From positions 248,001 through 312,000 of the forward strand of contig CAWFQH010000001.1 of NCBI GenBank assembly GCA_963817945.1: 64,000 nt of DNA, read 5' to 3'. Below the pieces are notes generated by a model. That model had not been told where the DNA came from, did no database searches, and saw only the letters and a program-made list of their open reading frames with translations. The translations under genes and the position numbers were made by a program. Positions 1 through 8,134 of this stretch are shown piece after piece (position 1 is the stretch's first letter; every line of letters starts with the position of its first letter). The stretch is from VRUE01 sp963817945 (GTDB lineage: Bacteria; Actinomycetota; Thermoleophilia; Solirubrobacterales; 70-9).

Positions 1-1711
1 GCAGCCCCGGCGTCGGCTCGTAGATCGACTGGAAGAGGCCACTCCCCCAAGTTCCGTAGCGGACCATCGCTCGCCGCCCCGGCCCCCTGGCGGGCGGGTC
101 GTAGATGCGACCGGCCCAGCGCGAGGAGCCGGCGCGGGTGTAGCGGCTGGGCCACTTGCGCTCCAGTAGCGCCTCCGCCTTGCCGTAGCCGTACTGCTGC
201 TTCAGGTAACGGCGAATCGAGTCGCGGCGACGGTGCATGACAACCGCTCCGGCGCTGAAGCCCAGCGTCCGACCGGCCTCCTGCAGCCGCCAGCAGACGT
301 CGACGTCGTCGCCGGCGGCGCGGAATCGTTCGTCGAAGCCGCCGATCTCTTCCAGTGCCGATTTGCGAAACGCCATATTGCAGCCGGGGACGTGCTCGGC
401 CTCGCGATCGGAGATGAGCACATGGATCGGCCCTCCCGGGGCGGCGGCGACGCAGTCCGCCACGAGGCCGTCCTCCTCGGGGGGGATGTTGGGCCCGCCC
501 ATGCCTGCGTGCGCGTTGGCGCGCAGCGAGGCCGCGACGTAATGGAGCCAGTCGGCGTCGGGATAGGCGTCGTCGTCGAGGAAGGCGACGATCTCCCCAC
601 TGGCGCGCGCGACCCCGGCGTTGCGGGCAAAGCTGAGACCGCGGTGCTCGGTCTGGACCAGCGTCGTGCCGTGAGCACGAGCGATCTCCGCCGAACCGTC
701 GCTGGAGCCGTCGTCGACGACGATCACCTCGTAGTCCGGATAGTCCAGGGCCCGCAGGCGCTCGAGGCATTGCGGCAGCGTGCGCCCGCCGTTGTGGGTG
801 CAGACCACGACCGACACTCGCGGCCAGGGACCGCTCGGACAGAAGGGTGCTGCCCCGAAGGCCGTCCGGACAGCCTCGAGCGAGGGCTTGGGCCGCCGGT
901 CTCGGTCGACGACGCCGAAGTCCCAGTCGGTCACCTCGTGGCCGCCGCGATGCCACTCGTCGGTCCAGGCGAAGACGAAGACGCCAGCGGCGCCGGTGCC
1001 GAACGCGTGCCGCACCTGCCACTCGAGCGTTCGCGCCTGCTCCCGCTCTCCGTTGCGGCGGCTGTCGATGCCGACCTCGGTGATCAGCAGCGGCCGGTCT
1101 CCGGAGAGGTTCTGCAGGCGCGCCAGGTAGGACTCGAAGGTGCGTTCCTCCTCGAGGAAGACGTTGAAGGCGGCCAAGTCAAGGAAGGGCAGCTCCAGGT
1201 ACTCGGTCGAGGGATAGTTGACGTAGGTGACGAGTCCGTCGGGGTCCTCGGCCTTGGCCGTCCAGTGGAGGCGCTCGATGAAGTCCTCAACCCGGCGCTT
1301 GCCGTGCCAGCGCACGATCGGGGCGGGGATCTCGTTTCCCACCGCGTAGGCGAGGACCGCCGGATGGCCCTCGCAGGCGCGCACCTGGTCGGCCACGCGG
1401 TTGGCGATCGAGGCGACGCGGCCCGAATCGTCGAGGAATGCGACGTGCTGCTCCCAGGCCAGGCCCACCATCACCTGTAAACCGTGCTCCTGCGCCAGGT
1501 CGAGCAGCCAAAGCGGCGGCGGCACGTACGTGCGCAGCGCGTTGGCACCGGTCTCGGCGATCGCCTCGAAGTCGCGGCGAACGTCATCCACTGCCGGGAA
1601 CGGAATGCCGTCGTGCTGACAAAACGTGCCGTAGGTGACCCCGCGGACGTGCAGCTTCCGCCCCCCGAGCAGGATCGAACGGCCGTGGATCAGGGGTCGC
1701 CTGGAAGCCAT
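1..1711 (-). CDS. Glycoside hydrolase (clan A type) - GT2 glycosyltransferase fusion, 3' end beyond window
   Basis: The frame is open from an ATG at 1711 to the window edge (570 codons, no stop), so the C-terminus is missing. Residues 1-290 resemble the TIM barrel of beta-glucuronidase/GH2-GH5 type enzymes: AYAVGNEIPA carries a candidate acid/base Glu127 and PLLITEVGID a candidate nucleophile Glu212. Residues 297-500 are a GT2 domain: VSVVVCTHN start, VVDDGSSDG nucleotide-binding loop, FLDDDAYPD metal motif (379-381) and GDDVDVCWR acceptor-side motif. No signal peptide is visible, so it probably acts in the cytoplasm or on the membrane inner face. The neighbouring polysaccharide genes suggest glycan assembly or remodelling. 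The substrate is unknown; the two-domain reading is firm, the activity inferred. Confidence 0.8.
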   Translation of the reverse strand, partial: MASRRPLIHGRSILLGGRKLHVRGVTYGTFCQHDGIPFPAVDDVRRDFEAIAETGANALRTYVPPPLWLLDLAQEHGLQVMVGLAWEQHVAFLDDSGRVASIANRVADQVRACEGHPAVLAYAVGNEIPAPIVRWHGKRRVEDFIERLHWTAKAEDPDGLVTYVNYPSTEYLELPFLDLAAFNVFLEEERTFESYLARLQNLSGDRPLLITEVGIDSRRNGEREQARTLEWQVRHAFGTGAAGVFVFAWTDEWHRGGHEVTDWDFGVVDRDRRPKPSLEAVRTAFGAAPFCPSGPWPRVSVVVCTHNGGRTLPQCLERLRALDYPDYEVIVVDDGSSDGSAEIARAHGTTLVQTEHRGLSFARNAGVARASGEIVAFLDDDAYPDADWLHYVAASLRANAHAGMGGPNIPPEEDGLVADCVAAAPGGPIHVLISDREAEHVPGCNMAFRKSALEEIGGFDERFRAAGDDVDVCWRLQEAGRTLGFSAGAVVMHRRRDSIRRYLKQQYGYGKAEALLERKWPSRYTRAGSSRWAGRIYDPPARGPGRRAMVRYGTWGSGLFQSIYEPTPGL

Positions 1712-1962
1712 GGTGCAGAGCCGAGAATCGTACGAATCGACGCTTTTCGCAGCAGCCCCCCGCAGCGCGAAGTCAAACAAAGAAACCGAAGGTTACGCCT
1801 ATCGATGCATATGTCGAGAGCAAAGGACAAGATATTCGTCCATCGGCAGATTTCACGGGGCCTGGACAACTGCAGGACTGCCCCCGATCGGGCGTCGGCT
1901 AGATTTCGGCCCCCGCGCGAGCCGGACCTTTCATCCAGCGCACGAACGACCAGAGGAGCAGC

Positions 1963-3015
1963 TTGAGAAACCCCAGAGACTTCTTTCAGCCACAGGCGAT
2001 CGGCGCACCCGAGCCACTGAGAGAGATCCCCGTCAAGCCGTCGCGGATGATCCATTTCCTCGACTTCTCGAACGAGAAGATGGTCGCCAAGGCCGCCGAC
2101 ATCGCCACCAAGACCGACATCCTGCTCGGCAACCTCGAGGACGCGATCCCGGTCGATCGCAAGGAGGCTGCGCGGCAGGGACTGGTCCAGGCAGCCAAGG
2201 AGTCCGACTTCGGCCAGACCTCGCTCTGGACCCGCGTCAACTCGCTGGAGAGCCCCTGGGTTCTGGACGACCTGACTACGCTCGTCACCGAGATCGGCGA
2301 CAAGCTCGAGGTCGTGATGGTGCCCAAGGTCGAGGGCGCCTGGGACATCCACTACGTCGACCGGCTGCTGGCCCAGCTCGAGGCAAAGGCAGGCCTCGAG
2401 CGGCCGATCCTCGTCCACGCCATCCTGGAGACCGCGCAGGGGGTCGTCAACGTCGAGGAGATCGCCGCCGCCAGCCCGCGCATGCAGGGGATGAGCTTCG
2501 GCCCGGCCGACCTCGCCGCCTCGCGGCGGATGAAGACGACCCGGGTCGGCGGCGGCCATCCCGGCTACCGCTCGATGGAGGACCCGGCGGACCCCGAGAA
2601 TCCAGAGGCCGACCGCGTCACCGCACAGCAGGACCCCTGGCACTACTCGATCGCGCGCATGGTCGACGCCTGCGCCGCGACCGGGATCCTGCCTTTCTAC
2701 GGCCCCTTCGGCGACATCAAGGACACCGCCGGCTGCGAGACCCAGTTCCGCGCCGCCTTCCTGCTCGGCTGCGTCGGCGCCTGGTCGCTGCACCCGGTCC
2801 AGATCGGTATCGCCAAGAAGGTCTTCAGCCCGCCCCCGGACGAGGTCAAGTTCGCCAAGAAGGTCCTGGAGGCGATCCCCGACGGCCGCGGCGTCCACAT
2901 GATCGACGGCAAGATGCAGGACGACGCCACCTGGAAGCAGTGCAAGGTGATGGTCGAGCTGGCCGAGATGCTGGCGCAGAAGGACCCCGAGCTGGCCGAC
3001 GCCTACGGAATGTAG
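1963..3015 (+). CDS. mcl: L-malyl-CoA / beta-methylmalyl-CoA lyase (HpcH/HpaI family)
   Basis: A 350-residue member of the citrate lyase beta/HpcH family that closely follows the Chloroflexus-type malyl-CoA lyase pattern: FFQPQAIGAPEP at the N-terminus, LLGNLEDAIPVDRKEA (Mg/CoA site), MVPKVEGAWD, ETAQGVVNVEEI, MSFGPADLAASR, KTTRVGGGHPGY and MIDGKMQDDATWKQ near the end. The expected reaction is reversible cleavage of malyl-CoA or methylmalyl-CoA to acetyl- or propionyl-CoA plus glyoxylate. The start is TTG, chosen because AGAGGAG lies just upstream (1952-1958) and the family N-terminus begins there. It diverges from the GH-GT fusion across a 251-bp gap in which I see no gene. A malate-CoA ligase partner could be the acyl-CoA ligase at 15.8 kb, but this is speculative. 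Confidence 0.9.
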   Translation: MRNPRDFFQPQAIGAPEPLREIPVKPSRMIHFLDFSNEKMVAKAADIATKTDILLGNLEDAIPVDRKEAARQGLVQAAKESDFGQTSLWTRVNSLESPWVLDDLTTLVTEIGDKLEVVMVPKVEGAWDIHYVDRLLAQLEAKAGLERPILVHAILETAQGVVNVEEIAAASPRMQGMSFGPADLAASRRMKTTRVGGGHPGYRSMEDPADPENPEADRVTAQQDPWHYSIARMVDACAATGILPFYGPFGDIKDTAGCETQFRAAFLLGCVGAWSLHPVQIGIAKKVFSPPPDEVKFAKKVLEAIPDGRGVHMIDGKMQDDATWKQCKVMVELAEMLAQKDPELADAYGM

Positions 3016-3021
3016 GGCGCC

Positions 3022-4148
3022 TCAGCGGCGCCGCTCGATCGCCTCCGCGTAGAGCGCCAAGGTCTCGTCGGCTATTCGGTCCCAGCTGTAGCGCTGCGCC
3101 GTGCGGTTCGCCTCCGCGCGCAGCTGCCGCAGCTGCTCCGGCTCGGCGATCAGGCGCTCCAGCGCCGCCTCCAGCGCGGCGCTGTCGGCCCGCTGCACCA
3201 CCAATCCGTTTTCGCCATTCCGGACGTAGCGCAGTGGCCCGGCGGTGGCGGCAACGACAGGTGCCAGGCCACAGGCCATCGCCTCCAGCGTGCCGAGGTG
3301 GAAGGCGTCCTGCAGGGTCGAGGAGACGGTCACGGTGTGCCCGCGCAGCAGCTCCGGAAGATCCTCGCGGCGGTAGCGAGGCACGACCCGGATCCGCGGG
3401 TGCAGCACCTCCTCGTAGTCCTCCAGCACCCGCTCCGGCGCGCACCCGGTGCCGAAGAAGCTGACGTGAGTCTCCGGGTGGCGCTCGAGGATCGCGCTCA
3501 GGGCGGCGGCCGTGTAGCGCACGCCCTTCAGCTCCAGGTAGCTGCCGACGTGGACGATGCCGATCCCCCCGCAGCACCGGCCGGCTCCGGCTGGCGACCG
3601 AGCAGGTATCCGGGCAGGCCGTTGTCGACGATGCGAGCTCGCTCCGCGGGCACGCCGAAGCGTTCGGTCGCAAAGGCGCGTTCCTCGTCGTTCATGAACA
3701 GGCAGAGGTCGGCGCTGCGGTAGGAGGCGGCGACCTCACGCAGCCTGTAGCCGCCCCAGTAGATCGGATATTTCCAGCTCAGGCGCAAGCCGCCGCGCTC
3801 CGCCTCGTCGCGCCGGGCCCGATCGGCGATGTGGATGAGGCCGTGGGATCGCGTCACCAGAAGCGGCCGTTTGGTACGCAAGCGTCGCCAGGGCAACCGC
3901 GCCCAGATCCAGGTATCGCCGCAGGAGGCGTCGATCACGTCGCCTCCGAAGTGGCCCAGGTGCAGCGCGGCAAACTGCGGGAATAGCAGGAACTTCGTCC
4001 GAAACGGGAGAGCGTCGGGCAGGTCGTCGAAGGTCAGATAGTCGACCCCGTGTCCGCGCTCGGCGTAGGCGTCGCCGAGGCCCGCCGTAACGCCCATCCC
4101 GCCCGCGTTTGCATCAAAGTCATCGTGGAGGGTAAAGAGGATTTGCAT
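3022..4148 (-). pseudogene. GT4-type glycosyltransferase, reading frame interrupted
   Basis: Two frames together make one group-1 glycosyltransferase. The N-terminal half starts at ATG 4148 (MQILFTLHDDFDANAGG, a typical GT-B start) and reads through DNGLPGYLLG before running out at 3528. The C-terminal half carries GIGIVHVGSYLELKG, the FHLGTLEAMACGLAPVV donor-binding E-x7-E region and ends at 3022. The halves are joined if a run of six C at 3565-3570 had seven, giving about 375 residues, the normal family length. This is either a real frameshift, a slippery variable tract or a sequencing error. It lies in the polysaccharide region, divergent from the hydrolase gene at 4219. Confidence 0.85.
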
Positions 4149-4218
4149 AGTCCAATAAGCGTCCATTCCAGTCCGTCTCGACTGCACCGGAGAGCGATCG
4201 AGTCGACTCAGCTTCCTC

Positions 4219-5964
4219 GTGGATGCACCATTTGACAGCCCCAGGGTCCGATGCAGGGCCAAATTGCAGCGCGCCGCAGCGTTGCTGGGGGGGATCCTAA
4301 TAGTCATAGCCCTCCTCGCACCGCATATGGCCACTGCGGCGCCGGTCTCGGCCAAGCCTTCGGATGCCTTCGTCGACTCGATCGGGGTCAACACCCACAC
4401 CTACTACACCGGCACGGTCTACTACCAGCGGTTCCAGGAGTGGAAGGCGAAGCTGCAACAGCTGGGCGTCCGCCACGTCCGCGAGAACCTCGTGCCCAAC
4501 CGGTCAGACCAGTACCAACGGCTGAACGAACTCGGGCAGGCGGGAATCAAGTCGACCCTGATCATGGGCGACCCGACCGAAGGGACCGCCGGCCTGGAAG
4601 CCCTGCTCTCGATCGCCAAGAACAGGATCAGGGGCTCGCTGGCTGCCCTCGAGGGGACCAACGAGTTCGACCTCAGCGGCCGCTCGAGCTGGCGCGGCGA
4701 GCTGGCGAGCTATCACCAGCGCCTCTATCAGTTGGCCAAGGCGGATCCCGCGCTCTCCTCGCTGCCCCTGATCGGCCCCTCGATCGTCCACCGCCGCAAC
4801 CAGGAAGCTCTCGGCAACCTATCGGGGCAGATGGACTACGGAAACATCCACTCCTACTCGGACGGCTACGGGCCGGAGAGCAACCTCAGCAGCCACCTCG
4901 CGAATGCGGCTTTCAACTCTGGCTCCAAGGCGGTGATGGCCACTGAGACCGGCTACCACACCGCGGTCTCCTGGACCGGCGAGCACAAACCCGTGTCGGA
5001 GGCAGCAATGGCGACCTACGTGCCGCGGATGTTCCTCGAGTACTTCCGCCGCGGCATCGTCAGGACCTTCTCCTACGAGCTGCTCGACGAGGGCGCGGGG
5101 GCGACGGACCGCGAGGACAGCTTCGGCCTGCTGCGCCACGATCTCTCTGAGAAGCCGGCGTTCGCGGCGCTCCGCAACACGATCGACATCCTCGAGGACC
5201 CAGGCGCTCCCTTCGCGCCGGGAGCGCTCGACTACTCGCTCAGTGGGGACCTCGACAGCTTGCGTCAGCTGTTGCTGCAGAAGCGCGACGGCAGCTTCTA
5301 CCTGGCCCTGTGGCGGACCAGCAGCGTCTGGGACCCGGTCAAGCGGATCCCGCTCAGCTCATCGTCCGCCCCGGTGACGGTCAGCGTCGGCCGCACCCTG
5401 GCGGCGGCCCAGCGCTATGCGCCCAACAGCTCGGCCGCCTCGCTCTCGTCCTTCTCGAACCCAAACGACCCTCTCAGCGTCAGCGTCGGTCCCCAGGTCA
5501 CGATCCTGAAGCTGCAGCCGGCCGCCGCGAGCCGGCCACCGTCGCCGCAGCCCCCGCCCGTGCCAGAGCCTGCTCCTGTTCCAGCACCGAGCCCCGAGCC
5601 GAGCCCGGCACCCAGTCCTGCGCCTGCCCCCGAGCCGAGCCCGGCACCCAGCCCTGCTCCTGCCCCCGAGCCCGCACCTGGCCCGGCGCCAGCCCCTGAG
5701 CCGGCGCCTGCTCCCGAGCCGGCACCCGGCCCTGCTCCCGAGCCCGAGCCCGCTGCTCCCCAGCCAGCACCTGAGCCCGCGCCCGCCCCGACCCCGAGCC
5801 CTGAGCCCGAAGTCGGGCCTGTACCGGACCAGCGCCCTCCGCGAGGAAAGTGGAACAAGCGTCGGGAGGGTCGGGCCAAGTCACTTCGTGGCAGGCGCTT
5901 CAACCGAGTCCGGGCGCGGCAGATGCGCCTCAGCCACTTCAGGGCTCTAGCCGAACGCCCCTGA
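4219..5964 (+). CDS. Secreted clan-A glycoside hydrolase with proline-rich tail (tandem paralogue 1)
   Basis: 581 residues from a GTG start. A hydrophobic stretch (about 19-34) ending in ATAAP is a signal peptide. The catalytic barrel spans about 50-330, with LEGTNEF (Glu149, candidate acid/base) and MATETGYHT (Glu243, candidate nucleophile), the layout of GH5/GH39-like retaining enzymes. After a beta-rich domain to about residue 435 comes a run of some 100 residues of PEPAP/PSPAP repeats, a likely wall-spanning linker, then a basic tail. The next gene is a clear tandem duplicate with a different C-terminus. It probably acts outside the cell on the exopolysaccharide made nearby; the substrate is unknown. 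The start is chosen to include the signal peptide; no strong ribosome site is visible. Confidence 0.8.
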   Translation: MDAPFDSPRVRCRAKLQRAAALLGGILIVIALLAPHMATAAPVSAKPSDAFVDSIGVNTHTYYTGTVYYQRFQEWKAKLQQLGVRHVRENLVPNRSDQYQRLNELGQAGIKSTLIMGDPTEGTAGLEALLSIAKNRIRGSLAALEGTNEFDLSGRSSWRGELASYHQRLYQLAKADPALSSLPLIGPSIVHRRNQEALGNLSGQMDYGNIHSYSDGYGPESNLSSHLANAAFNSGSKAVMATETGYHTAVSWTGEHKPVSEAAMATYVPRMFLEYFRRGIVRTFSYELLDEGAGATDREDSFGLLRHDLSEKPAFAALRNTIDILEDPGAPFAPGALDYSLSGDLDSLRQLLLQKRDGSFYLALWRTSSVWDPVKRIPLSSSSAPVTVSVGRTLAAAQRYAPNSSAASLSSFSNPNDPLSVSVGPQVTILKLQPAAASRPPSPQPPPVPEPAPVPAPSPEPSPAPSPAPAPEPSPAPSPAPAPEPAPGPAPAPEPAPAPEPAPGPAPEPEPAAPQPAPEPAPAPTPSPEPEVGPVPDQRPPRGKWNKRREGRAKSLRGRRFNRVRARQMRLSHFRALAERP

Positions 5965-6059
5965 ACGCCCGCTTTCAGCGCTCGGTCCCGTCCTCATACA
6001 AACGTCCAGTTGAGCTTGCAAGGACTGGCGTAGGCTGATCCACGACCGAGGCATCGAGG

Positions 6060-7664
6060 GTGGAACTGCCCACCCCCAGCCTCCGCACTTCCCGCGCCCC
6101 GCGCATAGCGCCGGCGGCATGGGTCTCCGTGCTCGCAGCCGCAGCCGCCCTTCTCCTGCCAACGGCGGCCAGCGGTGCAGCGACGCCCGCCCGCAACGCC
6201 GACTCGTTCGTCGACTCGATCGGGGTCAACACCCACACCTATTACGACGACACCGTCTACTACAGCCACTTCGGCCAGGTGAAGCAGAAGCTCGCCGAGC
6301 TCGGTGTCCGCCACATCCGCGAGAACCTGGTCACCGACCGCGAGGACCAGTACGAGCGCCTGCGGGAGCTGGCGGCGAACGGCGTGCGTGCCACCCTGAT
6401 CATGGGCGACCCAACTGAAGACGAGCCGCTCGATGAGCTTCTCTCGGTTGTCAAGACGGAACTGAAGGGAGCTGTCGCCGCCCTGGAGGGGCCCAACGAG
6501 TTCGACATGTGGGGCGGTTCGGACTGGATATCCGGTCTGCGCCCCTACCAGCAGCGCCTCTACGCGGCGGTCAAGTCCGACCCAGCCCTCGCATCTCTGC
6601 CGATAGTCGGCCCCTCGATCGTCCACCGCCGTAACCAGGAGGCGCTCGGCGACGTCTCGGGCGATCTGGATTACGGCAACATTCACTCTTACCCGGACGG
6701 CTACCGGCCCGAGGAGAACCTCGACCGGCACCTCGAGGCAGCCGGCGACAACTCCGGCTCAGAGCCCGTGATGGCGACCGAGACCGGCTACCACACGGCG
6801 GCCGGCTGGGGCGGCGAACACAACCCCGTCTCCGAGGCAGCGATGGCGGCCTACGTGCCGCGGATGTTCCTCGAGTACTTCCGCCGCGGCATCGTCAGGA
6901 CCTTCTCCTACGAGCTGCTCGACGAGGAGGGCGGCTCGGGCGAGCGGGAGGACAACTTCGGCCTCCTGCGCAACGACTTCTCCGAGAAGCCCGCGTTCGT
7001 CGCGCTCCGGAACACGATCGACATCCTCAAGGACCCCGGCTCGAGCTTCGCCCCGGACTCTCTCGCCTACACCGTGGGCGGCGATGCGGAGGATGTCCAC
7101 CACGTCCTCCTGCAGAAGCGAGATGGCAGCTTCTACCTTGCGCTCTGGCGTGCGGAGGACGTAATCGATCCCGAGTCTCAAGCTCCCGAGTCGGTTCCCG
7201 CCGCACCGGTGAGCGTGGGGTTCGGCCGTGCGGTGACGAGCGCAGTCACCTACCTCCCCAATGCCTCCAGCGCGCCGGTTGGCACGCTCCCTGCCGGGGG
7301 CGGCCAGGTGACCCTTGACGTCGGCGGCGAAGTAACGATCGTCAGGCTGACCTTCGGCGGCAAGACGGCGCCTACCGGTCGGATCAAGGCCCGGCTCTCG
7401 CGCCGCTCGGTTCCGGTCGGCGGTCGGGTCGCGGTCACGGGCCGCCTCCCGAAGTCGCTCGCCGGGCACTCCCTGCGGGTGAAGATCCAGCAGTGGCAGG
7501 GCCGCGGCTGGCGCACCATCGGCAAGGCCCGCACCAAGAAGTCAGGCGTCTTCCGCAAGAAGATCCGGCTGCCCATTCGCCGCGCCGGTCGCGCTTCCCG
7601 CGTGCGCGTGGTCGCCAACGTGGCAAAGCCTTCCCGCCCGCTGCGCGTGCGGATCAAGCGCTAG
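6060..7664 (+). CDS. Secreted clan-A glycoside hydrolase (tandem paralogue 2)
   Basis: 534 residues from a GTG start, with a signal peptide (hydrophobic 21-36, cleavage near ASGAA). The barrel is nearly colinear with the preceding protein: FVDSIGVNTHTYY, LEGPNEFD (Glu147), IVHRRNQEALG, MATETGYHT (Glu241) and EYFRRGIVRTFSYELLDE. In place of the proline-rich tail it ends in a beta-sandwich-like basic domain (about 440-534; LPKSLAGHSLRVKIQQWQG, FRKKIRLPIRRAG) of the kind that may bind wall polymer. It arose by duplication of the 4219 gene with exchange of the tail. The gap between the two is 95 bp, so co-transcription is possible. Confidence 0.8.
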   Translation: MELPTPSLRTSRAPRIAPAAWVSVLAAAAALLLPTAASGAATPARNADSFVDSIGVNTHTYYDDTVYYSHFGQVKQKLAELGVRHIRENLVTDREDQYERLRELAANGVRATLIMGDPTEDEPLDELLSVVKTELKGAVAALEGPNEFDMWGGSDWISGLRPYQQRLYAAVKSDPALASLPIVGPSIVHRRNQEALGDVSGDLDYGNIHSYPDGYRPEENLDRHLEAAGDNSGSEPVMATETGYHTAAGWGGEHNPVSEAAMAAYVPRMFLEYFRRGIVRTFSYELLDEEGGSGEREDNFGLLRNDFSEKPAFVALRNTIDILKDPGSSFAPDSLAYTVGGDAEDVHHVLLQKRDGSFYLALWRAEDVIDPESQAPESVPAAPVSVGFGRAVTSAVTYLPNASSAPVGTLPAGGGQVTLDVGGEVTIVRLTFGGKTAPTGRIKARLSRRSVPVGGRVAVTGRLPKSLAGHSLRVKIQQWQGRGWRTIGKARTKKSGVFRKKIRLPIRRAGRASRVRVVANVAKPSRPLRVRIKR

Positions 7665-7689
7665 CTCGATCGGGGGTGCACACGGGAGC

Positions 7690-7821
7690 CCGGTCGTCCT
7701 CCGGGCGAATTGATGTCGCGCGGCCTGCGGCCGGGCGACGAGGTTGGAGCGCGGCTCCGCCGCGCCTGGAATCAGATTGCATATCGCGGCCTGCGGCCAC
7801 ATTCGCCCGGAGGACGACCGG
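7690..7821 (+). repeat. Cloverleaf-like structured repeat, copy 1
   Basis: It is closed by a perfect 21-bp inverted repeat (7690-7710 with 7801-7821). Inside are three smaller hairpins in order: GTCGC...GCGAC around GGCC-TGC-GGCC, GCGCGGC-TCC-GCCGCGC, and GCGGCC-TGC-GGCC, with the single-stranded-looking sequence GATTGCAT before the last. The core matches copy 2 (7974-8124, opposite strand) almost base for base in these motifs, while the outer stems share little sequence. No coding pattern is visible. It lies in the 470-bp gap 7665-8134, downstream of the hydrolase gene. Confidence 0.8.
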
Positions 7822-7973
7822 ACTCTCGCACGAACCGCCGCTCCGACCCGCCGAAGCCTCCACACACCCGCTCGTCTCTCGGAAGCTTCCAGGGGCCGGG
7901 GACGGTCGCAGGCTTCGCCCGAGATTTGCTCCGCAGGCCGGGCCCTCCAGCTCCCGAGAGCTGGTGCGGCCTG

Positions 7974-8124
7974 GCAGGCGCGGTGAGGCTCTCTCCTGGG
8001 AATGTGGCCGAAGGCCGCGAGATGCAATCCGGTGCTTGCGCGGCGTCAGCCGCGCGCCATCTCAGTCGCTAAGGCCGTAGGCCGTGCGACAGCAATTCCC
8101 GGGAGAGAGCCTCGCCGCGCCTGC
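7974..8124 (-). repeat. Cloverleaf-like structured repeat, copy 2 (inverted)
   Basis: Read on the minus strand, the closing stem is 30 bp (7974-8003 with 8095-8124) with two G-U wobbles. The internal order matches copy 1: GTCGC...GCGAC around GGCC-TAC-GGCC, GCGCGGC-TGAC-GCCGCGC, GATTGCAT, then GCGGCC-TTC-GGCC and CACATTC. The stem sequence differs from copy 1 yet still pairs, as expected if structure is selected. The spacer between copies (7822-7973) holds a small CCAGCTC/GAGCTGG hairpin at 7947-7964 and nothing else I can name. The element ends 10 bp before the PEP carboxykinase stop. Confidence 0.8.
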
Positions 8125-8134
8125 GAAGTGCGTG

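Noticed and set aside
233..1480. Long plus-strand open frame of about 415 codons
   Set aside because: It is antisense to the clearly conserved hydrolase-glycosyltransferase fusion; its translation is low-complexity and matches no family pattern.
1690..2898. Minus-strand open frame of about 400 codons
   Set aside because: It lies antisense to malyl-CoA lyase, whose family motifs are unambiguous; high GC creates such frames.
5530..5840. Short tandem repeats that could be taken for a CRISPR-like or satellite array
   Set aside because: They encode PEPAP/PSPAP protein repeats in frame with the hydrolase; there are no spacers.
7542..8080. Several overlapping small open frames in the repeat gap
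   Set aside because: All run through the paired arms of the structured repeats; composition is Arg/Pro/Ala-rich with no family signal.
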